57,154 nt of DNA from Haemophilus massiliensis (GTDB lineage Bacteria > Pseudomonadota > Gammaproteobacteria > Enterobacterales > Pasteurellaceae): positions 110,518 to 167,671 of the forward strand of contig LM994635.1 of NCBI GenBank assembly GCA_000752995.2. The letters run 5' to 3'. Made by a program: the position numbers and the translations under genes. This document shows, in pieces, positions 1-11,044 of this stretch (position 1 is its first letter; the number at the start of each line of letters is the position of its first letter). The notes beneath the pieces are model-generated. The model was given only the letters and a program-made list of their open reading frames with translations. It ran no database searches and was not told the origin of the DNA.

Positions 1-2
1 GG

Positions 3-1217
3 TATGAGCTTGTGATTCAACATAAAGACGAACTGGCGCGGATTTTAAGTCTGGAGCAGGGCAAGCCGATCACGGAGAGTCTCGGTGAGATCGCATACGG
101 CGCCAGTTTTATCGAGTGGTTTGCCGAAGAGGCGAAACGCATTTGCGGCGATATTTTGCCTTCCGATAAATCCAGTCATCGTTTGCTGGTGCTTAAACAG
201 CCGATCGGCGTCGTGGCGGCGATTACGCCGTGGAATTTTCCGAATGCGATGATTACGCGCAAAGCCGCACCGGCACTGGCGGCGGGCTGTGCGGTGGTTT
301 TGAAGCCGGCATCGGAAACGCCATTGTCTGCGCTGGCGTTGGCGGAACTGGCGACGCGCGCGGGTCTGCCGGCAGGCTTGTTGAACGTGATTACTTCCAC
401 CGATTCGGTCGCGGTAGGTAAAGTGCTAACGGAAAGTCCGATCGTGCGCAAAGTGACCTTTACCGGTTCGACACGGATAGGTAAATTGTTAATGGCGCAA
501 TCCGCCTCGACGGTAAAAAAACTTGCGCTGGAATTAGGCGGCAATGCGCCCGCGATCGTATTTGATGACGCGGATTTGGATAAAGCGGTAGACGGCGTAT
601 TTGCCTCGAAATTCCGCAACAGCGGTCAAACCTGTGTCTGTACTAACCGTATTTATGTACAATCGGGAATTTACGATGCCTTTTTAGCGAAATTTGCTGC
701 AAAAGTCAGCCGAATCAAACTGGGTGAAGCGAATACGCAAGGGGTGACAATGGGGCCGCTGATTAGTCAAAGTGCGGTCGACAAAGTGCAGGAACATATT
801 CGTGATGCTCTGCAAAAAGGCGCAGAACTGGTACTGGGCGGACAGCTTGATGCGTTGGGCGGCACTTTTTTCCAGCCGACGGTATTGCGTAATGTGACGC
901 AGGACATGCTTGTAGCGCGGGAAGAAACCTTTGCACCTTTGGCGCCGGTATTTAAATTTGAAACGGAAGATGAAGCGGTGCGTATGGCAAACGATACGGA
1001 ATTCGGATTGGCATCCTATCTGTTTACGCAAAATATTGCACGTATTTGGCGCGTATCGGAAGCGTTGGAATACGGTATTGTGGGGATCAACGAGGGGCTT
1101 ATCAGCAATGAAGTCGCTCCCTTTGGCGGCATCAAGGAATCCGGTCTGGGGCGCGAAGGATCCCGCTATGGGATTGACGAGTTTTTAGAACTGAAATACC
1201 TATGTCTGGATCTCTGA
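3..1217 (+). CDS. gabD: NAD(P)-dependent succinate-semialdehyde dehydrogenase, 5' end outside window
   Basis: Aldehyde dehydrogenase superfamily enzyme, most like GabD, which oxidises succinate semialdehyde to succinate in the cytoplasm. The reading frame is open to the window edge (codons before the GTG at 12 continue the family alignment), so this is a C-terminal fragment of about 404 residues; about 80 N-terminal residues of a roughly 480-residue enzyme are missing. Counting from the GTG at 12: TPWNFP at 72-77, the FTGS cofactor-binding motif at 150-153, catalytic Glu174 in LELGG and nucleophile Cys208 in GQTCVC. The second Cys (210) is typical of GabD. A terminator follows at 1244. The exact aldehyde is inferred from overall resemblance. 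Confidence 0.8.
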   Translation, partial: YELVIQHKDELARILSLEQGKPITESLGEIAYGASFIEWFAEEAKRICGDILPSDKSSHRLLVLKQPIGVVAAITPWNFPNAMITRKAAPALAAGCAVVLKPASETPLSALALAELATRAGLPAGLLNVITSTDSVAVGKVLTESPIVRKVTFTGSTRIGKLLMAQSASTVKKLALELGGNAPAIVFDDADLDKAVDGVFASKFRNSGQTCVCTNRIYVQSGIYDAFLAKFAAKVSRIKLGEANTQGVTMGPLISQSAVDKVQEHIRDALQKGAELVLGGQLDALGGTFFQPTVLRNVTQDMLVAREETFAPLAPVFKFETEDEAVRMANDTEFGLASYLFTQNIARIWRVSEALEYGIVGINEGLISNEVAPFGGIKESGLGREGSRYGIDEFLELKYLCLDL

Positions 1218-1243
1218 TTGTTTCCCTGTTCTCATTGCTTAAC

Positions 1244-1275
1244 ACCGCTTGAATGGAAACATTCAGGCGGTTTTT
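1244..1275 (+). terminator. Rho-independent terminator after gabD
   Basis: A 12-bp stem (ACCGCTTGAATG pairing with CATTCAGGCGGT, one G-U pair) with a GAAA tetraloop, followed directly by five T. It lies 27 nt after the stop codon. Confidence 0.88.
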
Positions 1276-1291
1276 AGTGCAATAAAGGTGA

Positions 1292-1315
1292 TTTTTGCGA
1301 TCCTTGTCGTGAAAA
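1292..1315 (+). promoter_or_regulatory. CRP-S (competence-type CRP/Sxy) site upstream of comEC
   Basis: The left half TTTTTGCGA and right half TCGTGAAAA form an imperfect palindrome. Its core begins TGCGA rather than the canonical TGTGA of ordinary CRP sites, which is the hallmark of Sxy-dependent competence promoters in Pasteurellaceae. It is centred about 81 bp before the comEC ATG. Possible -10 elements are TATTAT at 1335-1340 or CATAGT at 1352-1357; I cannot choose between them. Competence-induced expression of comEC/rec-2 is established in H. influenzae, so the position fits. Confidence 0.7.
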
Positions 1316-1384
1316 TAATCCTGTGGCGTTGGCGTATTATCATCAATTTTTCATAGTAACGCAAAATACTGCCCGTTTGCCGTT

Positions 1385-3808
1385 ATGAAATATTGTCGCC
1401 TGAATTTAGATGTTATCGTTGCACTCATTTTGTTTGCCGCGTTCAGTTTATGCTGGATACCGCGCGCTTATTTGCTGAATTTAACCTGTGCGGCGATTAT
1501 TTCGGCAGGCGGACTGGTGGTGTTGGTAATTGCAATTCTGCGCGATTGCATCAAATTGGCTCGATTTGGTACGGCTTGGGTTTTGCTGACATTATGCTTG
1601 GCGTATTTTCATTATTCTGCCGTTGCTTTGTTGCAGCAGGCGGAGCGGATTGCCGCTCTGCCGAAACGGGTGAACACGGAGTTTCGTATTGCGGAGATCA
1701 TTCGTCATAACGAGTATCAGGCGCTGGTGGCGACGGCGCGCCTGAGCGATGAGTTGCCCGAACAGCGGCTTTATCTGCGCTGGCAGCATTCGCAGCCGGC
1801 GAATCTCGGCGAACGCTGGAAAGGCGAGCTATATTTGCGTGTGCTTTCTTCGCGCTTGAATGATGGCGGTTTTGACCGCCAGCAATGGTATTTTGCCAAG
1901 GGGATAAGCGCTTATGCGACGGTAAAAAGTGCGGTCAAAATAGAAGATGAATCTTCTTTGCGGCAGCGATGGTTGCAACAGGCTTTACGGCAAACGGAAG
2001 GGTTATCTGCGCAGGGGTTGTTGCTTGCACTGGGATTCGGCGAACGTGCGTGGCTGGATTCGGCACGCTGGCAGATTTATCAGCGCACCAATACGGCGCA
2101 TTTAATCGCGATTTCCGGTTTGCATATCGGATTGGCGATGTTGATGGGTTTTGGTCTGGTACGAATTGTACAGATTTTTTTACCGACCCGACATATCGGT
2201 CCGTTCCTGCCGCTATTGGGCGGACTGGCGATGGCATGGGGATATGCCGAGCTGGCGGGCTTGAGTATCCCGACTTTCCGTGCGATTACTGCGCTGGCAG
2301 TAATTTGTTTGTTGCGTTTCAGGCGCGTGTATTGCACGGCGTGGCAGATGCTGCTGCGGGTAGTGGCGCTGTTGCTGATTGTAGATCCGCTGATGCTGCT
2401 TTCCGCCAGTTTCTGGCTGTCGGTCGGTGCGGTGGCGGCGTTGATTGTGTGGTATCAATTTATGCCGCTTGCCTTATTGCAATGGCGCGGGCGCTCGCTG
2501 GAACATTCGCCGTTGCGCAATATGCGCTATGTCATCAACCTGCTGCATTTACAGTTCGGTTTGTTGTGGTTGTTCAGTCCGATACTGCTGCTGCAATTTA
2601 ACGCTATTTCATTGAGCGGTTTTGTTGCCAATCTGATTACCGTGCCGTTATTCAGTCTGGCATTGGTGCCGTTAGTGCTGTTTGCGGTGATCAGTCAGGG
2701 CGCATGGAATACGTGGTGGCTGGCAAATGGGCTGGCGGAGCGGATCACCGACTGGATCCGTCCATTGCAGGAGAATTGGCTTGTCATATCCAGCCAAAAT
2801 ACGCTAATTTTCACCGCACTTTTAAGTCTGCTGTTCGGTGGCAATCTATACTGGCTGATGCGCCGACAGCGGAAATCTGTCGAGGCAATGACATTTATTT
2901 TGCCGCGTTCCCGCTTCCCTTTTCAGTTAAATGAGCAGGCAATTGCGCCGGCAGTGATGTTGCGAAAAGGTATTATCGGCAGTGTGATTGTCGCATTTTG
3001 CTGTCTGCTGTGTTATGCGCAGGAGCGTATTAACCGACCATTGTGGCGCATGGAAACGCTGGATGTCGGGCAGGGGCTGGCGACATTACTGATTAAAGAT
3101 AAGCATGCCATATTGTACGATACCGGTGCGGGCTGGCGCGATGGCAGTATGGCGAAAACAGAGATTATTCCTTATTTGCAGCGTCAGGGAATTCAGGTTG
3201 AAAAACTGATTTTAAGCCATGATGATAACGATCATGCCGGCGGTGCGGTTGATATTTTGCAACATTATCCTAAGTCGGAACTGGTGAGCCCATCACACAA
3301 AAACTATGGCGAAATCCACCGCACTTTTTGTTATCGGGGGCGCCAATGGCTTTGGCGAGGGCTGACAATCCATGCTTTATGGCCGCCGGCGCCGGTTGAG
3401 CGAGCGGATAATCCAGATTCTTGTGTCTTGTTGATTGAAGACGGGCGTTATCGGCTCTTGTTGACCGGCGATGCAGATATTGGGTCAGAAAATCAGTTTG
3501 TAGCGGCGCTGCAACATATTGATGTGTTACAGGTCGGGCATCACGGTAGTAAAACTTCTACCGGTCAGCGTTTGGTCGCAAAGACTCGCCCGAAAATCGC
3601 GCTGATTTCAAGCGGGCGTCACAATCCGTGGGGTTTTCCGCATCCTGATGTAACGGCAAGGCTGCAAGCTCAACAAAGTGCGGTCTATAATACGGCAGTT
3701 TCCGGGCAGATAGAACTGGCGTTTTATCCCGCACACATTAAAATTCGCCCAGCCAGAACGGATTTTGTGCCTTGGTATCGTGGATTAATTGGCTTGCATA
3801 GAAAATAA
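1385..3808 (+). CDS. comEC: ComEC/Rec2 competence DNA-uptake channel
   Basis: Inner-membrane channel that carries one strand of transforming DNA into the cytoplasm (Rec-2 in H. influenzae). The 807 residues show the family order: N-terminal membrane segments and a soluble DUF4131-like region (about 1-180), a multi-helix Competence domain (about 210-480) and a C-terminal metallo-beta-lactamase-like domain. That domain has the SHDDNDHAGG motif at 611-620 and a later HHGS at about 719-722. Start at ATG 1385; no strong ribosome-binding site is visible. The next gene is msbA, the order I recall from H. influenzae. It contains uptake signal sequences in both orientations. A CRP-S site lies upstream at 1292. 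Confidence 0.93.
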   Translation: MKYCRLNLDVIVALILFAAFSLCWIPRAYLLNLTCAAIISAGGLVVLVIAILRDCIKLARFGTAWVLLTLCLAYFHYSAVALLQQAERIAALPKRVNTEFRIAEIIRHNEYQALVATARLSDELPEQRLYLRWQHSQPANLGERWKGELYLRVLSSRLNDGGFDRQQWYFAKGISAYATVKSAVKIEDESSLRQRWLQQALRQTEGLSAQGLLLALGFGERAWLDSARWQIYQRTNTAHLIAISGLHIGLAMLMGFGLVRIVQIFLPTRHIGPFLPLLGGLAMAWGYAELAGLSIPTFRAITALAVICLLRFRRVYCTAWQMLLRVVALLLIVDPLMLLSASFWLSVGAVAALIVWYQFMPLALLQWRGRSLEHSPLRNMRYVINLLHLQFGLLWLFSPILLLQFNAISLSGFVANLITVPLFSLALVPLVLFAVISQGAWNTWWLANGLAERITDWIRPLQENWLVISSQNTLIFTALLSLLFGGNLYWLMRRQRKSVEAMTFILPRSRFPFQLNEQAIAPAVMLRKGIIGSVIVAFCCLLCYAQERINRPLWRMETLDVGQGLATLLIKDKHAILYDTGAGWRDGSMAKTEIIPYLQRQGIQVEKLILSHDDNDHAGGAVDILQHYPKSELVSPSHKNYGEIHRTFCYRGRQWLWRGLTIHALWPPAPVERADNPDSCVLLIEDGRYRLLLTGDADIGSENQFVAALQHIDVLQVGHHGSKTSTGQRLVAKTRPKIALISSGRHNPWGFPHPDVTARLQAQQSAVYNTAVSGQIELAFYPAHIKIRPARTDFVPWYRGLIGLHRK

Positions 3809-3850
3809 AGGTACAATGACGCGATTTTTTTCTATTTAAGAAGATAAACT

Positions 3851-5599
3851 ATGCAAGATAAAGACCTTTCTACCGCGCAAACTTTTAAGCGTTTGTGGCC
3901 GATTATTGCACCGTTTAAAGCCGGTTTAATCGCCGCGGCGATTACCTTGGTATTTAACGCGCTTACCGACGCCGCGCTGATCCAAATGCTGAAGCCATTG
4001 CTGGATGACGGTTTCGGTAAGGCGGATGTCTCATTTTTGAGAATGATGGCACTGGTGGTTGTATTGTTGATTATTGTGCGCGGCGTTACCAGTTTCGTTT
4101 CGACTTATAGCCTTGCATGGGTATCCGGTAAAGTGGTGATGACTATGCGTCGCCGCTTGTTTCGTCACTTAATGTATATGCCGGTGGCGTTTTTTGATAA
4201 GAATTCCGCCGGTAAGTTATTGTCCCGTATTACTTATGACAGTGAACAGGTGGCGAATTCTTCTTCCGGCTCGCTGGTAACCATTGTGCGTGAAGGCGCC
4301 TATATTATTTCTTTGCTTGGGGTGATGATTTATACCAGCTGGCAATTGTCGCTGGTGCTGTTTATTATCGGGCCGATTATTGCGGTGCTGATTCGGACGG
4401 TGTCAAAAATATTCCGCAATCTGGGGAAAAATATGCAGAATTCCATGGGCGAACTGACATCAACCGCAGAACAGATGTTGAAAGGACATAAAGTGGTGTT
4501 GTCTTTCGGCGGGCAGAATCTGGAGGAAGAACGTTTTAACCACGTCAGCAACGATATGCGTCGCAAAGGCATGAAAGTGATGATGGCGGATGCCATTTCC
4601 GATCCTATCGTACAAATTATCGCCTCTTTTGCGCTTTCCGCCGTGCTGTATTTGGCGACACTGCCGGAAATTATGAGCCAGAATCTGACCGCCGGTTCCT
4701 TTACCGTCGTGTTCTCTTCGATGCTGGCGATGATGCGCCCGTTAAAATCGCTGACCAATGTGAATGCGCAGTTTCAGCGCGGCATGGCGGCCTGTCAGAC
4801 ATTATTCGCCATTTTGGATATGGAAACCGAAAAAGATAACGGGCGCTACAGTATCGAAAAAGCCAAGGGTGACATCAGTTTTAAACATGTGACTTTCAGT
4901 TACGAAGGGCGGGAAAGTCGGGCGCTGAACGATATTTCCTTTGATATTCCGCATGGCAAAACGGTTGCGCTGGTGGGGCGTTCCGGTTCCGGCAAATCTA
5001 CGATAGCGAATCTGGTTACGCGTTTTTATGACATCGAACAGGGCGAAATTACTTTAGACGGCGTGAATATTCAAGATTATACACTGCGCAATTTGCGCGA
5101 AAACTGCGCCGTCGTGTCGCAGCAGGTACATCTGTTTAACGATACGATTGCCAATAATATTGCTTATGCGGCGGCAAACCAATATAGCCGTGAAGCAATT
5201 ATTAAAGCGGCAACGGCGGCACACGCTATGGAATTTATTGAACAGCTGGAAAACGGTTTAGATACGGTGATTGGAGAAAACGGCGCCAGCCTGTCCGGCG
5301 GTCAGCGTCAGCGCTTGGCGATTGCTCGGGCGCTGTTGCGTGATTCGCCGGTGCTGATTTTGGATGAAGCCACCTCGGCGTTGGATACGGAATCGGAACG
5401 AGCGATTCAGGCAGCACTGGAAGAATTGCAGAAAGACCGTACCGTATTGGTGATTGCACACCGTCTGTCCACCATTGAAAAAGCCGATGAAATTTTGGTG
5501 ATTGAACACGGTGAAATCAAAGAGCGCGGCAATCACGCTGAACTGCTGGCGTTAAACGGCGTTTACAAACAGCTACATAGTATGCAATTTACTCATTAA
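3851..5599 (+). CDS. msbA: MsbA lipid A flippase (ABC transporter)
   Basis: Half-size ABC exporter that flips lipid A-core across the inner membrane. At 582 residues it has the usual MsbA length. An N-terminal six-helix membrane domain (about 20-310) is followed by the nucleotide-binding domain: Walker [10 protein letters not shown] at 376-384, signature LSGGQ at 481-485 and Walker B VLILDE ending at Asp505-Glu506, then the H-loop IAHRLST. A 42-nt gap separates it from comEC, and lpxK follows 27 nt later, the conserved msbA-lpxK pairing. Together these supply the essential last steps of lipid A maturation and transport. Confidence 0.95.
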   Translation: MQDKDLSTAQTFKRLWPIIAPFKAGLIAAAITLVFNALTDAALIQMLKPLLDDGFGKADVSFLRMMALVVVLLIIVRGVTSFVSTYSLAWVSGKVVMTMRRRLFRHLMYMPVAFFDKNSAGKLLSRITYDSEQVANSSSGSLVTIVREGAYIISLLGVMIYTSWQLSLVLFIIGPIIAVLIRTVSKIFRNLGKNMQNSMGELTSTAEQMLKGHKVVLSFGGQNLEEERFNHVSNDMRRKGMKVMMADAISDPIVQIIASFALSAVLYLATLPEIMSQNLTAGSFTVVFSSMLAMMRPLKSLTNVNAQFQRGMAACQTLFAILDMETEKDNGRYSIEKAKGDISFKHVTFSYEGRESRALNDISFDIPHGKTVALVGRSGSGKSTIANLVTRFYDIEQGEITLDGVNIQDYTLRNLRENCAVVSQQVHLFNDTIANNIAYAAANQYSREAIIKAATAAHAMEFIEQLENGLDTVIGENGASLSGGQRQRLAIARALLRDSPVLILDEATSALDTESERAIQAALEELQKDRTVLVIAHRLSTIEKADEILVIEHGEIKERGNHAELLALNGVYKQLHSMQFTH

Positions 5600-5626
5600 C
5601 GGGCTTATTAACAGGAAAGTGCGGTT

Positions 5627-6622
5627 ATGAATTTTTGGTATGCTTCCGGAGGCTTAGCGCTGTTGCTGAAATGGCTGTTGGCGCCGTTTTCTGCGCTGTT
5701 CTGGCTGATTTCTCAACTTCGCCGCAGTTTGCTGCAACGCGGTATTTTGCCTACCTATCGTGCGCCGGTGCCGGTTGTTATTGTGGGAAATCTGTCCGTC
5801 GGCGGCAACGGCAAAACACCGGTTGTGATTTGGCTGGTACAACAGTTACAGCGGCAAGGGTTGAACGTCGGCGTGATTTCGCGCGGTTACGGCAGCCGTT
5901 CACCGGTGTATCCGCGACTGGTGGTGGCAAATGACGATCCGGTTCAGGCCGGCGATGAGCCGTTGCTGATTGCGCAACGTACCGGCGTGCCGGTATGTAT
6001 TGCGCCGGATCGCAAACAAGCCGTGGAATTATTATTGCAGCATGCAGCCTGTGATCTAATCGTCAGCGATGATGGATTGCAGCATTATCAATTACAGCGT
6101 GATTTCGAGATTGTGGTGATCGATGCCGAACGCGGTCTGGGCAACGGTTTTGTGTTGCCGGCTGGGCCGTTGCGTGAATCGGCGCGGCGTTTGGCGTCTG
6201 TGGATTTGATTATTGCTAATGGTGCGCCCCATCCGTATGCGCAAGCGGTAATGCGGCTGGTGCCGAAATATGCGGTTAATTTATTAAACGGCAAATCCCG
6301 CGCATTAAGTGAATTGCGCGGGGAGGCGATTAATGCTGTTGCCGGAATCGGTAATCCGCCGCGTTTTTTTAGCATGTTGCAAAAATTAGGGTTTAAACTT
6401 GCCGAATGTTGCGCGTTTCAGGATCATCAGCGTTTTGAATCCGCACAGTTTGAAAAATTCGATAAAAAACGACCGCTCTTTATGACCGAAAAAGACGCGG
6501 TAAAATGTCGCGCTTTTGCACAAGAAAACTGGTGGTATGTGCCGGTGGAAGCGGAAATCAATGATGAGGCGGCGGCGCTTTTTATCGACAACATTATGAC
6601 AGGAGTAAAAGGTGAACGCTAG
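5627..6622 (+). CDS. lpxK: Tetraacyldisaccharide 4'-kinase
   Basis: Adds the 4'-phosphate to the lipid A disaccharide at the inner membrane. Length 331 residues, as expected. An N-terminal membrane-associated helix (about 7-30) precedes the modified P-loop [12 protein letters not shown] at 54-65. A full uptake signal sequence occupies the short msbA-lpxK gap just before the ATG, next to the ribosome-binding ACAGGA. The 3' end overlaps ycaR by 11 nt, so lpxK, ycaR and kdsB are probably translationally coupled. Confidence 0.95.
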   Translation: MNFWYASGGLALLLKWLLAPFSALFWLISQLRRSLLQRGILPTYRAPVPVVIVGNLSVGGNGKTPVVIWLVQQLQRQGLNVGVISRGYGSRSPVYPRLVVANDDPVQAGDEPLLIAQRTGVPVCIAPDRKQAVELLLQHAACDLIVSDDGLQHYQLQRDFEIVVIDAERGLGNGFVLPAGPLRESARRLASVDLIIANGAPHPYAQAVMRLVPKYAVNLLNGKSRALSELRGEAINAVAGIGNPPRFFSMLQKLGFKLAECCAFQDHQRFESAQFEKFDKKRPLFMTEKDAVKCRAFAQENWWYVPVEAEINDEAAALFIDNIMTGVKGER

Positions 6623-6803
6623 ACTGTTGGAAATCGTTGCCTGTCCGATGTGTCAGGGCAGATTGAAATACGACAAAGAACACGAACGACTTATCTGCAA
6701 TTTTGATAAGGTATATTATCCGATTATGCGCGGCATTCCGGTGTTGTTGGCAGAGCAGGCGCAAGCGTTGACGGAGCCGACACAGGAGTCCGTTGATGCT
6801 TAA
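6612..6803 (+). CDS. ycaR: YcaR/Trm112-like small zinc-binding protein
   Basis: A 63-residue protein of the UPF0434/Trm112-like family, with an N-terminal [10 protein letters not shown] (Cys11-x2-Cys14), another Cys at 29 and the conserved GIPVLL near 41-46. The molecular role in bacteria is not settled. It starts at GTG 6612, supported by AGGAG at 6601-6605, inside the end of lpxK, and overlaps kdsB by 8 nt at its 3' end. The lpxK-ycaR-kdsB order is also that of E. coli. Confidence 0.9.
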   Translation: MNARLLEIVACPMCQGRLKYDKEHERLICNFDKVYYPIMRGIPVLLAEQAQALTEPTQESVDA

Positions 6804-7575
6804 ATTTACTGTTATTATTCCGGCGCGTTTCGCGTCCAGTCGTTTACCGGGCAAGCCGCTGGCAGATATTGCCGGCAAACCGATGATTCAGCATGTGTGG
6901 GAAAAAGCCTGTCAGTCAGGCGCTGAACGGGTGATCGTAGCTACCGACAATGAGCAGGTGGCGCAGGCGGTGCGGCAGTTCGGCGGTGAAGTTTGTATGA
7001 CCTCGGAAAAACATAACTCCGGTACCGAACGACTGGCGGAAGTGGTGCAGCGATTCAATATCGCCGATGATGAAATTATTGTCAATATTCAAGGGGATGA
7101 ACCGTTGATTCCGCCGCTGATTGTGCATCAGGTGGCGGAGAATCTGGCGCAATATCGGGTAAACATGGCGACGCTGGCGGTCAAAATTGAACAGGCAGAA
7201 GAACTGTTTAACCCGAATGTGGTGAAAGTGCTGAGCGATAAAGACGGCTATGTGCTGTATTTTTCTCGCGCGGTCATCCCTTGGGATCGCGATCAGTTCG
7301 CCTTATTGCAACAAGGTAAACCGACAAGCGAGCCGCTTGCCTTGGCAGATCACTATTTGCGCCATATCGGCATTTATGCTTACCGCGCGGGCTTTATTCG
7401 TCGTTATGTGCAGTGGCAACCGAGTGCGTTGGAACAAATCGAAAGTCTGGAGCAGCTGCGAGTGTTGTGGTACGGCGAGAAAATTCATGTGGAAGCGGCC
7501 AAAGCGGTGCCGGCAGTTGGTGTGGATACCGCAGAAGATCTGCAAAAAGTGCGGTCAATTTTGGGACATTTTTAA
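6796..7575 (+). CDS. kdsB: CMP-KDO synthetase (3-deoxy-manno-octulosonate cytidylyltransferase)
   Basis: Activates KDO as CMP-KDO for LPS inner-core assembly. The N-terminal nucleotidyltransferase motif [15 protein letters not shown] and the metal-binding NIQGDEP are typical. I chose ATG 6796 over the upstream TTG because AGGAG at 6784-6788 sits 7 nt before it and [11 protein letters not shown] matches the family start, giving 259 residues. An uptake signal sequence lies near the 3' end. uvrC begins 12 nt downstream. Confidence 0.95.
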   Translation: MLKFTVIIPARFASSRLPGKPLADIAGKPMIQHVWEKACQSGAERVIVATDNEQVAQAVRQFGGEVCMTSEKHNSGTERLAEVVQRFNIADDEIIVNIQGDEPLIPPLIVHQVAENLAQYRVNMATLAVKIEQAEELFNPNVVKVLSDKDGYVLYFSRAVIPWDRDQFALLQQGKPTSEPLALADHYLRHIGIYAYRAGFIRRYVQWQPSALEQIESLEQLRVLWYGEKIHVEAAKAVPAVGVDTAEDLQKVRSILGHF

Positions 7576-7587
7576 TGTAAGTCCGAT

Positions 7588-9417
7588 ATGATGTTCGATG
7601 CCAAAGCCTTTCTTGCTAATGTTTCGCATGACCCCGGCGTGTATCGTATGTATGACGATAAAGATCGGGTTATTTATGTGGGCAAAGCAAAGGATCTGAA
7701 AAAGCGCCTTGCCAGCTATTTTCGCACCAATTTGTCCAGTCGCAAAACCGAAGCACTGGTGGCGGCAATCCGTCGCATTGAAACGACCATTACCTCGTCA
7801 GAAACCGAAGCGCTGTTGCTTGAGCACAATTACATCAAGACGTTTCAGCCGCGCTATAACGTGTTGTTGCGCGACGATAAATCTTATCCCTATATTCTGC
7901 TGACCAAAGAACGCCACCCGCGTATTACTGCCTACCGCGGGGCAAAGAAAATTCAGGGCGAATATTTTGGTCCGTATCCGGATGCGGGCGCCGTGCGTGA
8001 AACGCTATCGCTGTTGCAGAAATTATTTCCGGTACGGCAATGTGAAAATTCCGTTTACCGTAACCGTTCCCGTCCTTGTTTGCAGTATCAGATCGGACGC
8101 TGTAGCGCACCTTGTGTTGCCGGCTATGTCAGTGATGAAGAATATAACCAGCAGGTGAATTTTGCTCGTTTATTTTTGCAAGGCAAAGATCAGCAAGTGT
8201 TGGCTCATTTGATCGCCAAAATGGAACAGGCAAGCGCTCGGTTGGATTTTGAACAGGCGGCGCGTTATCGTGATCAAATTCAGGCGGTGCGTGCGGTGAC
8301 TGAAAAACAATTCGTCGCCAACGAGCGACTGGATGATATTGATATTATTTCTATCGCTTATCGGCTCGGTGTGGCTTGCGTGCAGGTATTGTTTATTCGG
8401 CAGGGCAAAGTGCTGGGTAACCGCAGCTATTTTCCGAAAGTGCCTGCTGATACGGATCTGTCCGAACTGACGGAAACCTTTGTCGGGCAGTTTTATCTGC
8501 AAGGGCATCAAGGGCGCAGCATTCCAAACAGTATTATTGTGGACCATAAACTGACCCAGAAAACCGAACTGGAAACCTTACTGACCGAGCAGGCGGGACG
8601 TCGGGTGCTGATTCAAGACAGTACGAAGGGCAATAAGAGTAAATATTTGCAGCTGGCGCAAATGAATGCCAAGGCGGCGCTGGTCACGCAGCTGAAGCAA
8701 TCTTCATTAATGCGCGAACGTTATGCCGAGTTGCAAAAGGTGTTGGGTATTGCGCCGATTAAGCGCATGGAATGTTTTGATATTAGTCATACCATGGGTG
8801 CACAAACGATAGCCTCCTGCGTGGTATTTAATCAGGACGGTCCGTTAAAACCCGATTACCGCCGTTTTAATATCAGCGGCATTACCGGTGGGGATGATTA
8901 TGCGGCAATGGAACAGGCATTGCTGAAGCGCTATGATCGCGCGCTGGAAGAAGATAAAATTCCCGATATTATTTTTATTGACGGCGGTAAAGGGCAGCTT
9001 GGGCGGGCGTTGCGGGTATTTCAGCAACTGAATGTGGCATGGGATAAAAACCGACCGTTGCTGATTGGCGTAGCCAAAGGGGTGGATCGTAAAGCCGGGC
9101 TGGAAACCCTGATTATCAGCCAACAAGGCAGAGAACTGCATTTGCCGCCGGACAGTCTGGCGCTGCATCTGATTCAGCATATTCGCGACGAGAGCCATAA
9201 TCATGCGATTGGCGGTCATCGTAACAAACGACAGAAAGCCTTTACGCACAGCAATCTGGAAAATATCGTCGGAGTGGGCGCTAAACGCCGGCAGGCATTG
9301 CTGAAATATTTGGGCGGCATGCAAGGCGTGAAAAACGCCACTGTAGATGAAATAGCCTCCGTGCCTGGTATTTCGGCGGCACTGGCGGAAAAAATTGTCG
9401 AGGCGCTGAAAAGTTAA
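7588..9417 (+). CDS. uvrC: UvrABC nuclease subunit C
   Basis: Makes both incisions in nucleotide excision repair. The 609-residue protein has an N-terminal GIY-YIG nuclease (PGVYRMY...[13 protein letters not shown], about 16-45), the cysteine cluster [13 protein letters not shown], a UVR/UvrB-binding helix pair (about 200-235), the RNase H-like C-terminal nuclease (around FIDGGKGQL and the [14 protein letters not shown] stretch) and terminal helix-hairpin-helix motifs ([12 protein letters not shown]). Two ATG codons in tandem (7588, 7591) are both possible starts. It is the last plus-strand gene before the convergent slam gene. Confidence 0.95.
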   Translation: MMFDAKAFLANVSHDPGVYRMYDDKDRVIYVGKAKDLKKRLASYFRTNLSSRKTEALVAAIRRIETTITSSETEALLLEHNYIKTFQPRYNVLLRDDKSYPYILLTKERHPRITAYRGAKKIQGEYFGPYPDAGAVRETLSLLQKLFPVRQCENSVYRNRSRPCLQYQIGRCSAPCVAGYVSDEEYNQQVNFARLFLQGKDQQVLAHLIAKMEQASARLDFEQAARYRDQIQAVRAVTEKQFVANERLDDIDIISIAYRLGVACVQVLFIRQGKVLGNRSYFPKVPADTDLSELTETFVGQFYLQGHQGRSIPNSIIVDHKLTQKTELETLLTEQAGRRVLIQDSTKGNKSKYLQLAQMNAKAALVTQLKQSSLMRERYAELQKVLGIAPIKRMECFDISHTMGAQTIASCVVFNQDGPLKPDYRRFNISGITGGDDYAAMEQALLKRYDRALEEDKIPDIIFIDGGKGQLGRALRVFQQLNVAWDKNRPLLIGVAKGVDRKAGLETLIISQQGRELHLPPDSLALHLIQHIRDESHNHAIGGHRNKRQKAFTHSNLENIVGVGAKRRQALLKYLGGMQGVKNATVDEIASVPGISAALAEKIVEALKS

Positions 9418-9489
9418 TCTTAATGTCGCTTTATTCGCCGACAAGTGCGGATAAATTCTGTCTGCACCCGTACTCTTGCTTCTGATATT

Positions 9490-9515
9490 CCGCACTTGGG
9501 CGATATCAAGTGCGG
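9490..9515. terminator. Inverted uptake-signal hairpin between uvrC and slam
   Basis: CCGCACTTG and CAAGTGCGG form a perfect 9-bp stem with an 8-nt loop, built from two head-to-head uptake signal cores and abutting the slam stop codon. Its position between convergent genes suggests a shared terminator, a known second use of paired uptake signals in this family. The T-tracts on either side are weak. Confidence 0.55.
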
Positions 9516-11021
9516 TTAAAATTGCCACTCGAAATTCAGTTGAATTTCATTCTGTTTATAGGAATACAGCCAGTCAACATTACTCCGATTATCGGTGTGT
9601 TTCAGCCATAGACTCGGCGTCATGCCGTAAAACTGCCATGTCGGCATTTTTAATATGGCCAGATAAACCTGTTGATTATCCCGTCGGGTCTGGTTTAACG
9701 ATGCATTGAAGCCCTGGTAGTCATAACGGCGCAATAACGCCAGCAGAGTCGCATCCAGCCCGAACTCAAATTGTCGGTTTATGCCTGCGCGTAGCCCATA
9801 CAGATAATAATTGTCAGCGTCATTCGTGGTATGTCGATATTGCCCGTCAAGCCCGCCAAACAAGGTTGTTTGGTCGGAAACGGTGTAATACAAAGTCGTA
9901 TAAAGCGCACTCAGATCCGCCATGCGTAGTGCGTTATAGTGCGGTGAATATTGCAGCCTTTTTTGTTCCATTTGTATATTCAGCCAATGCTGCGTACCGA
10001 TTCGGCGGTTCAGTGTGCTTTGTACGCCCCACGCCCGCGAATAAGTGCGGTTGCCTAGGCGATTATATTCAAACAAGGGCGTCAGGGTCAGTTCGGTTTT
10101 CATGTTCTGATAACGATAGCCAAGGTAAACTTTGCTGCTGTCTTCGGCATATTCTCCGGCATGCGGATAAAAATGGCCGTAGCTGTTCAGATAAAAGTAC
10201 ATGCCGTGATGACCGGATAATGCCGTCTGTTTCTGTGCACTGACATCATAACGCCAGCCCTGCGCATTGGCGGCAGGCGGCGAGGTAAAGCGAGCGAAGC
10301 AGTGAGTGCCTTGGTTCAGCGTGCAGAAACTGCGTTCGGAAGATTGATTGATATTGGTAGCGTACTGATACCCTAAGCTGAAAGACAGCTGCCATTTTTG
10401 TCGCTGTGCCAATGCCTGACGGTAGCTGTCGATACTGTACCGGACGCTATTCGGCAGTGGTAATGTCGCCAGTTGATTAAAAAGTGCGGTGGATTCTCGG
10501 CTTTTTTTATTTTCAAACAGCACGCGTGCCAGATCCAACTGAGCGCGGATAAAGCTCGGATCTGCCTGCAGTAGTTGACGATAGCGCTGTTCCGCCGTAT
10601 CCATGTCGCCTTTTTGGCGCGCCAGTGCGGCTTCAGCAAATAAAACCAATTCGAGATGATGATCCTTGAAAGTTCGATAACGAATCAGAAGTTTTTCCGC
10701 CTCATCCCATAACTGTCGGTTTAAGGCGAAGAATAGTACCTGCCCGACCGCTTCGGCGTTATGTTCAATAACCACTGATTGACCGTCGAAAGAGAGTTCA
10801 TTTTCGGTTGTCTGCGCATCAATTGCTTGTTCATCCACCTGACTTTCCTGTTGCTGTTGTCGGCTTATCTGGCTGTGTTGCTGCCAAAGTTGAACGGCAT
10901 CATGATTATTTGGCGTTTGTACCGCTGCCAAAGCCGTTGTACAAGCGGCTATTAATAACGGTGGGAGAAAATGAAAAATTATGCCCGTTATATGGCGGTG
11001 ATTAATATAGAAAGAAACCAT
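9516..11021 (-). CDS. slam: Slam-family outer-membrane translocator
   Basis: Surface lipoprotein assembly modulator (DUF560) family; these outer-membrane proteins move TbpB-fold lipoproteins or hemophilin-type proteins to the cell surface. The 501 residues comprise an N-terminal signal, a periplasmic TPR-like helical region (about 85-205, with AEQRYRQLLQADPSF and SIRAQLDLARVLFENKK-like repeats) and a C-terminal beta-barrel of alternating aromatic strands ending in Phe (EIQLNFEWQF), as in Slam proteins. An IAAC stretch at 24-27 resembles a lipobox, but a signal peptidase I site after LAA is equally possible. It lies directly downstream of the hemophilin-like gene, separated by an intrinsic terminator that should lower its expression. 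It carries two uptake signals. The specific cargo is inferred from the neighbour. Confidence 0.85.
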   Translation of the reverse strand: MVSFYINHRHITGIIFHFLPPLLIAACTTALAAVQTPNNHDAVQLWQQHSQISRQQQQESQVDEQAIDAQTTENELSFDGQSVVIEHNAEAVGQVLFFALNRQLWDEAEKLLIRYRTFKDHHLELVLFAEAALARQKGDMDTAEQRYRQLLQADPSFIRAQLDLARVLFENKKSRESTALFNQLATLPLPNSVRYSIDSYRQALAQRQKWQLSFSLGYQYATNINQSSERSFCTLNQGTHCFARFTSPPAANAQGWRYDVSAQKQTALSGHHGMYFYLNSYGHFYPHAGEYAEDSSKVYLGYRYQNMKTELTLTPLFEYNRLGNRTYSRAWGVQSTLNRRIGTQHWLNIQMEQKRLQYSPHYNALRMADLSALYTTLYYTVSDQTTLFGGLDGQYRHTTNDADNYYLYGLRAGINRQFEFGLDATLLALLRRYDYQGFNASLNQTRRDNQQVYLAILKMPTWQFYGMTPSLWLKHTDNRSNVDWLYSYKQNEIQLNFEWQF

Positions 11022-11044
11022 AAATCTGCTTTTATAACTAATTT

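Noticed and set aside
9448..9460. A further uptake signal after uvrC
   Set aside because: It reads AAGTGCGGA, one mismatch in the core, so it was not counted.
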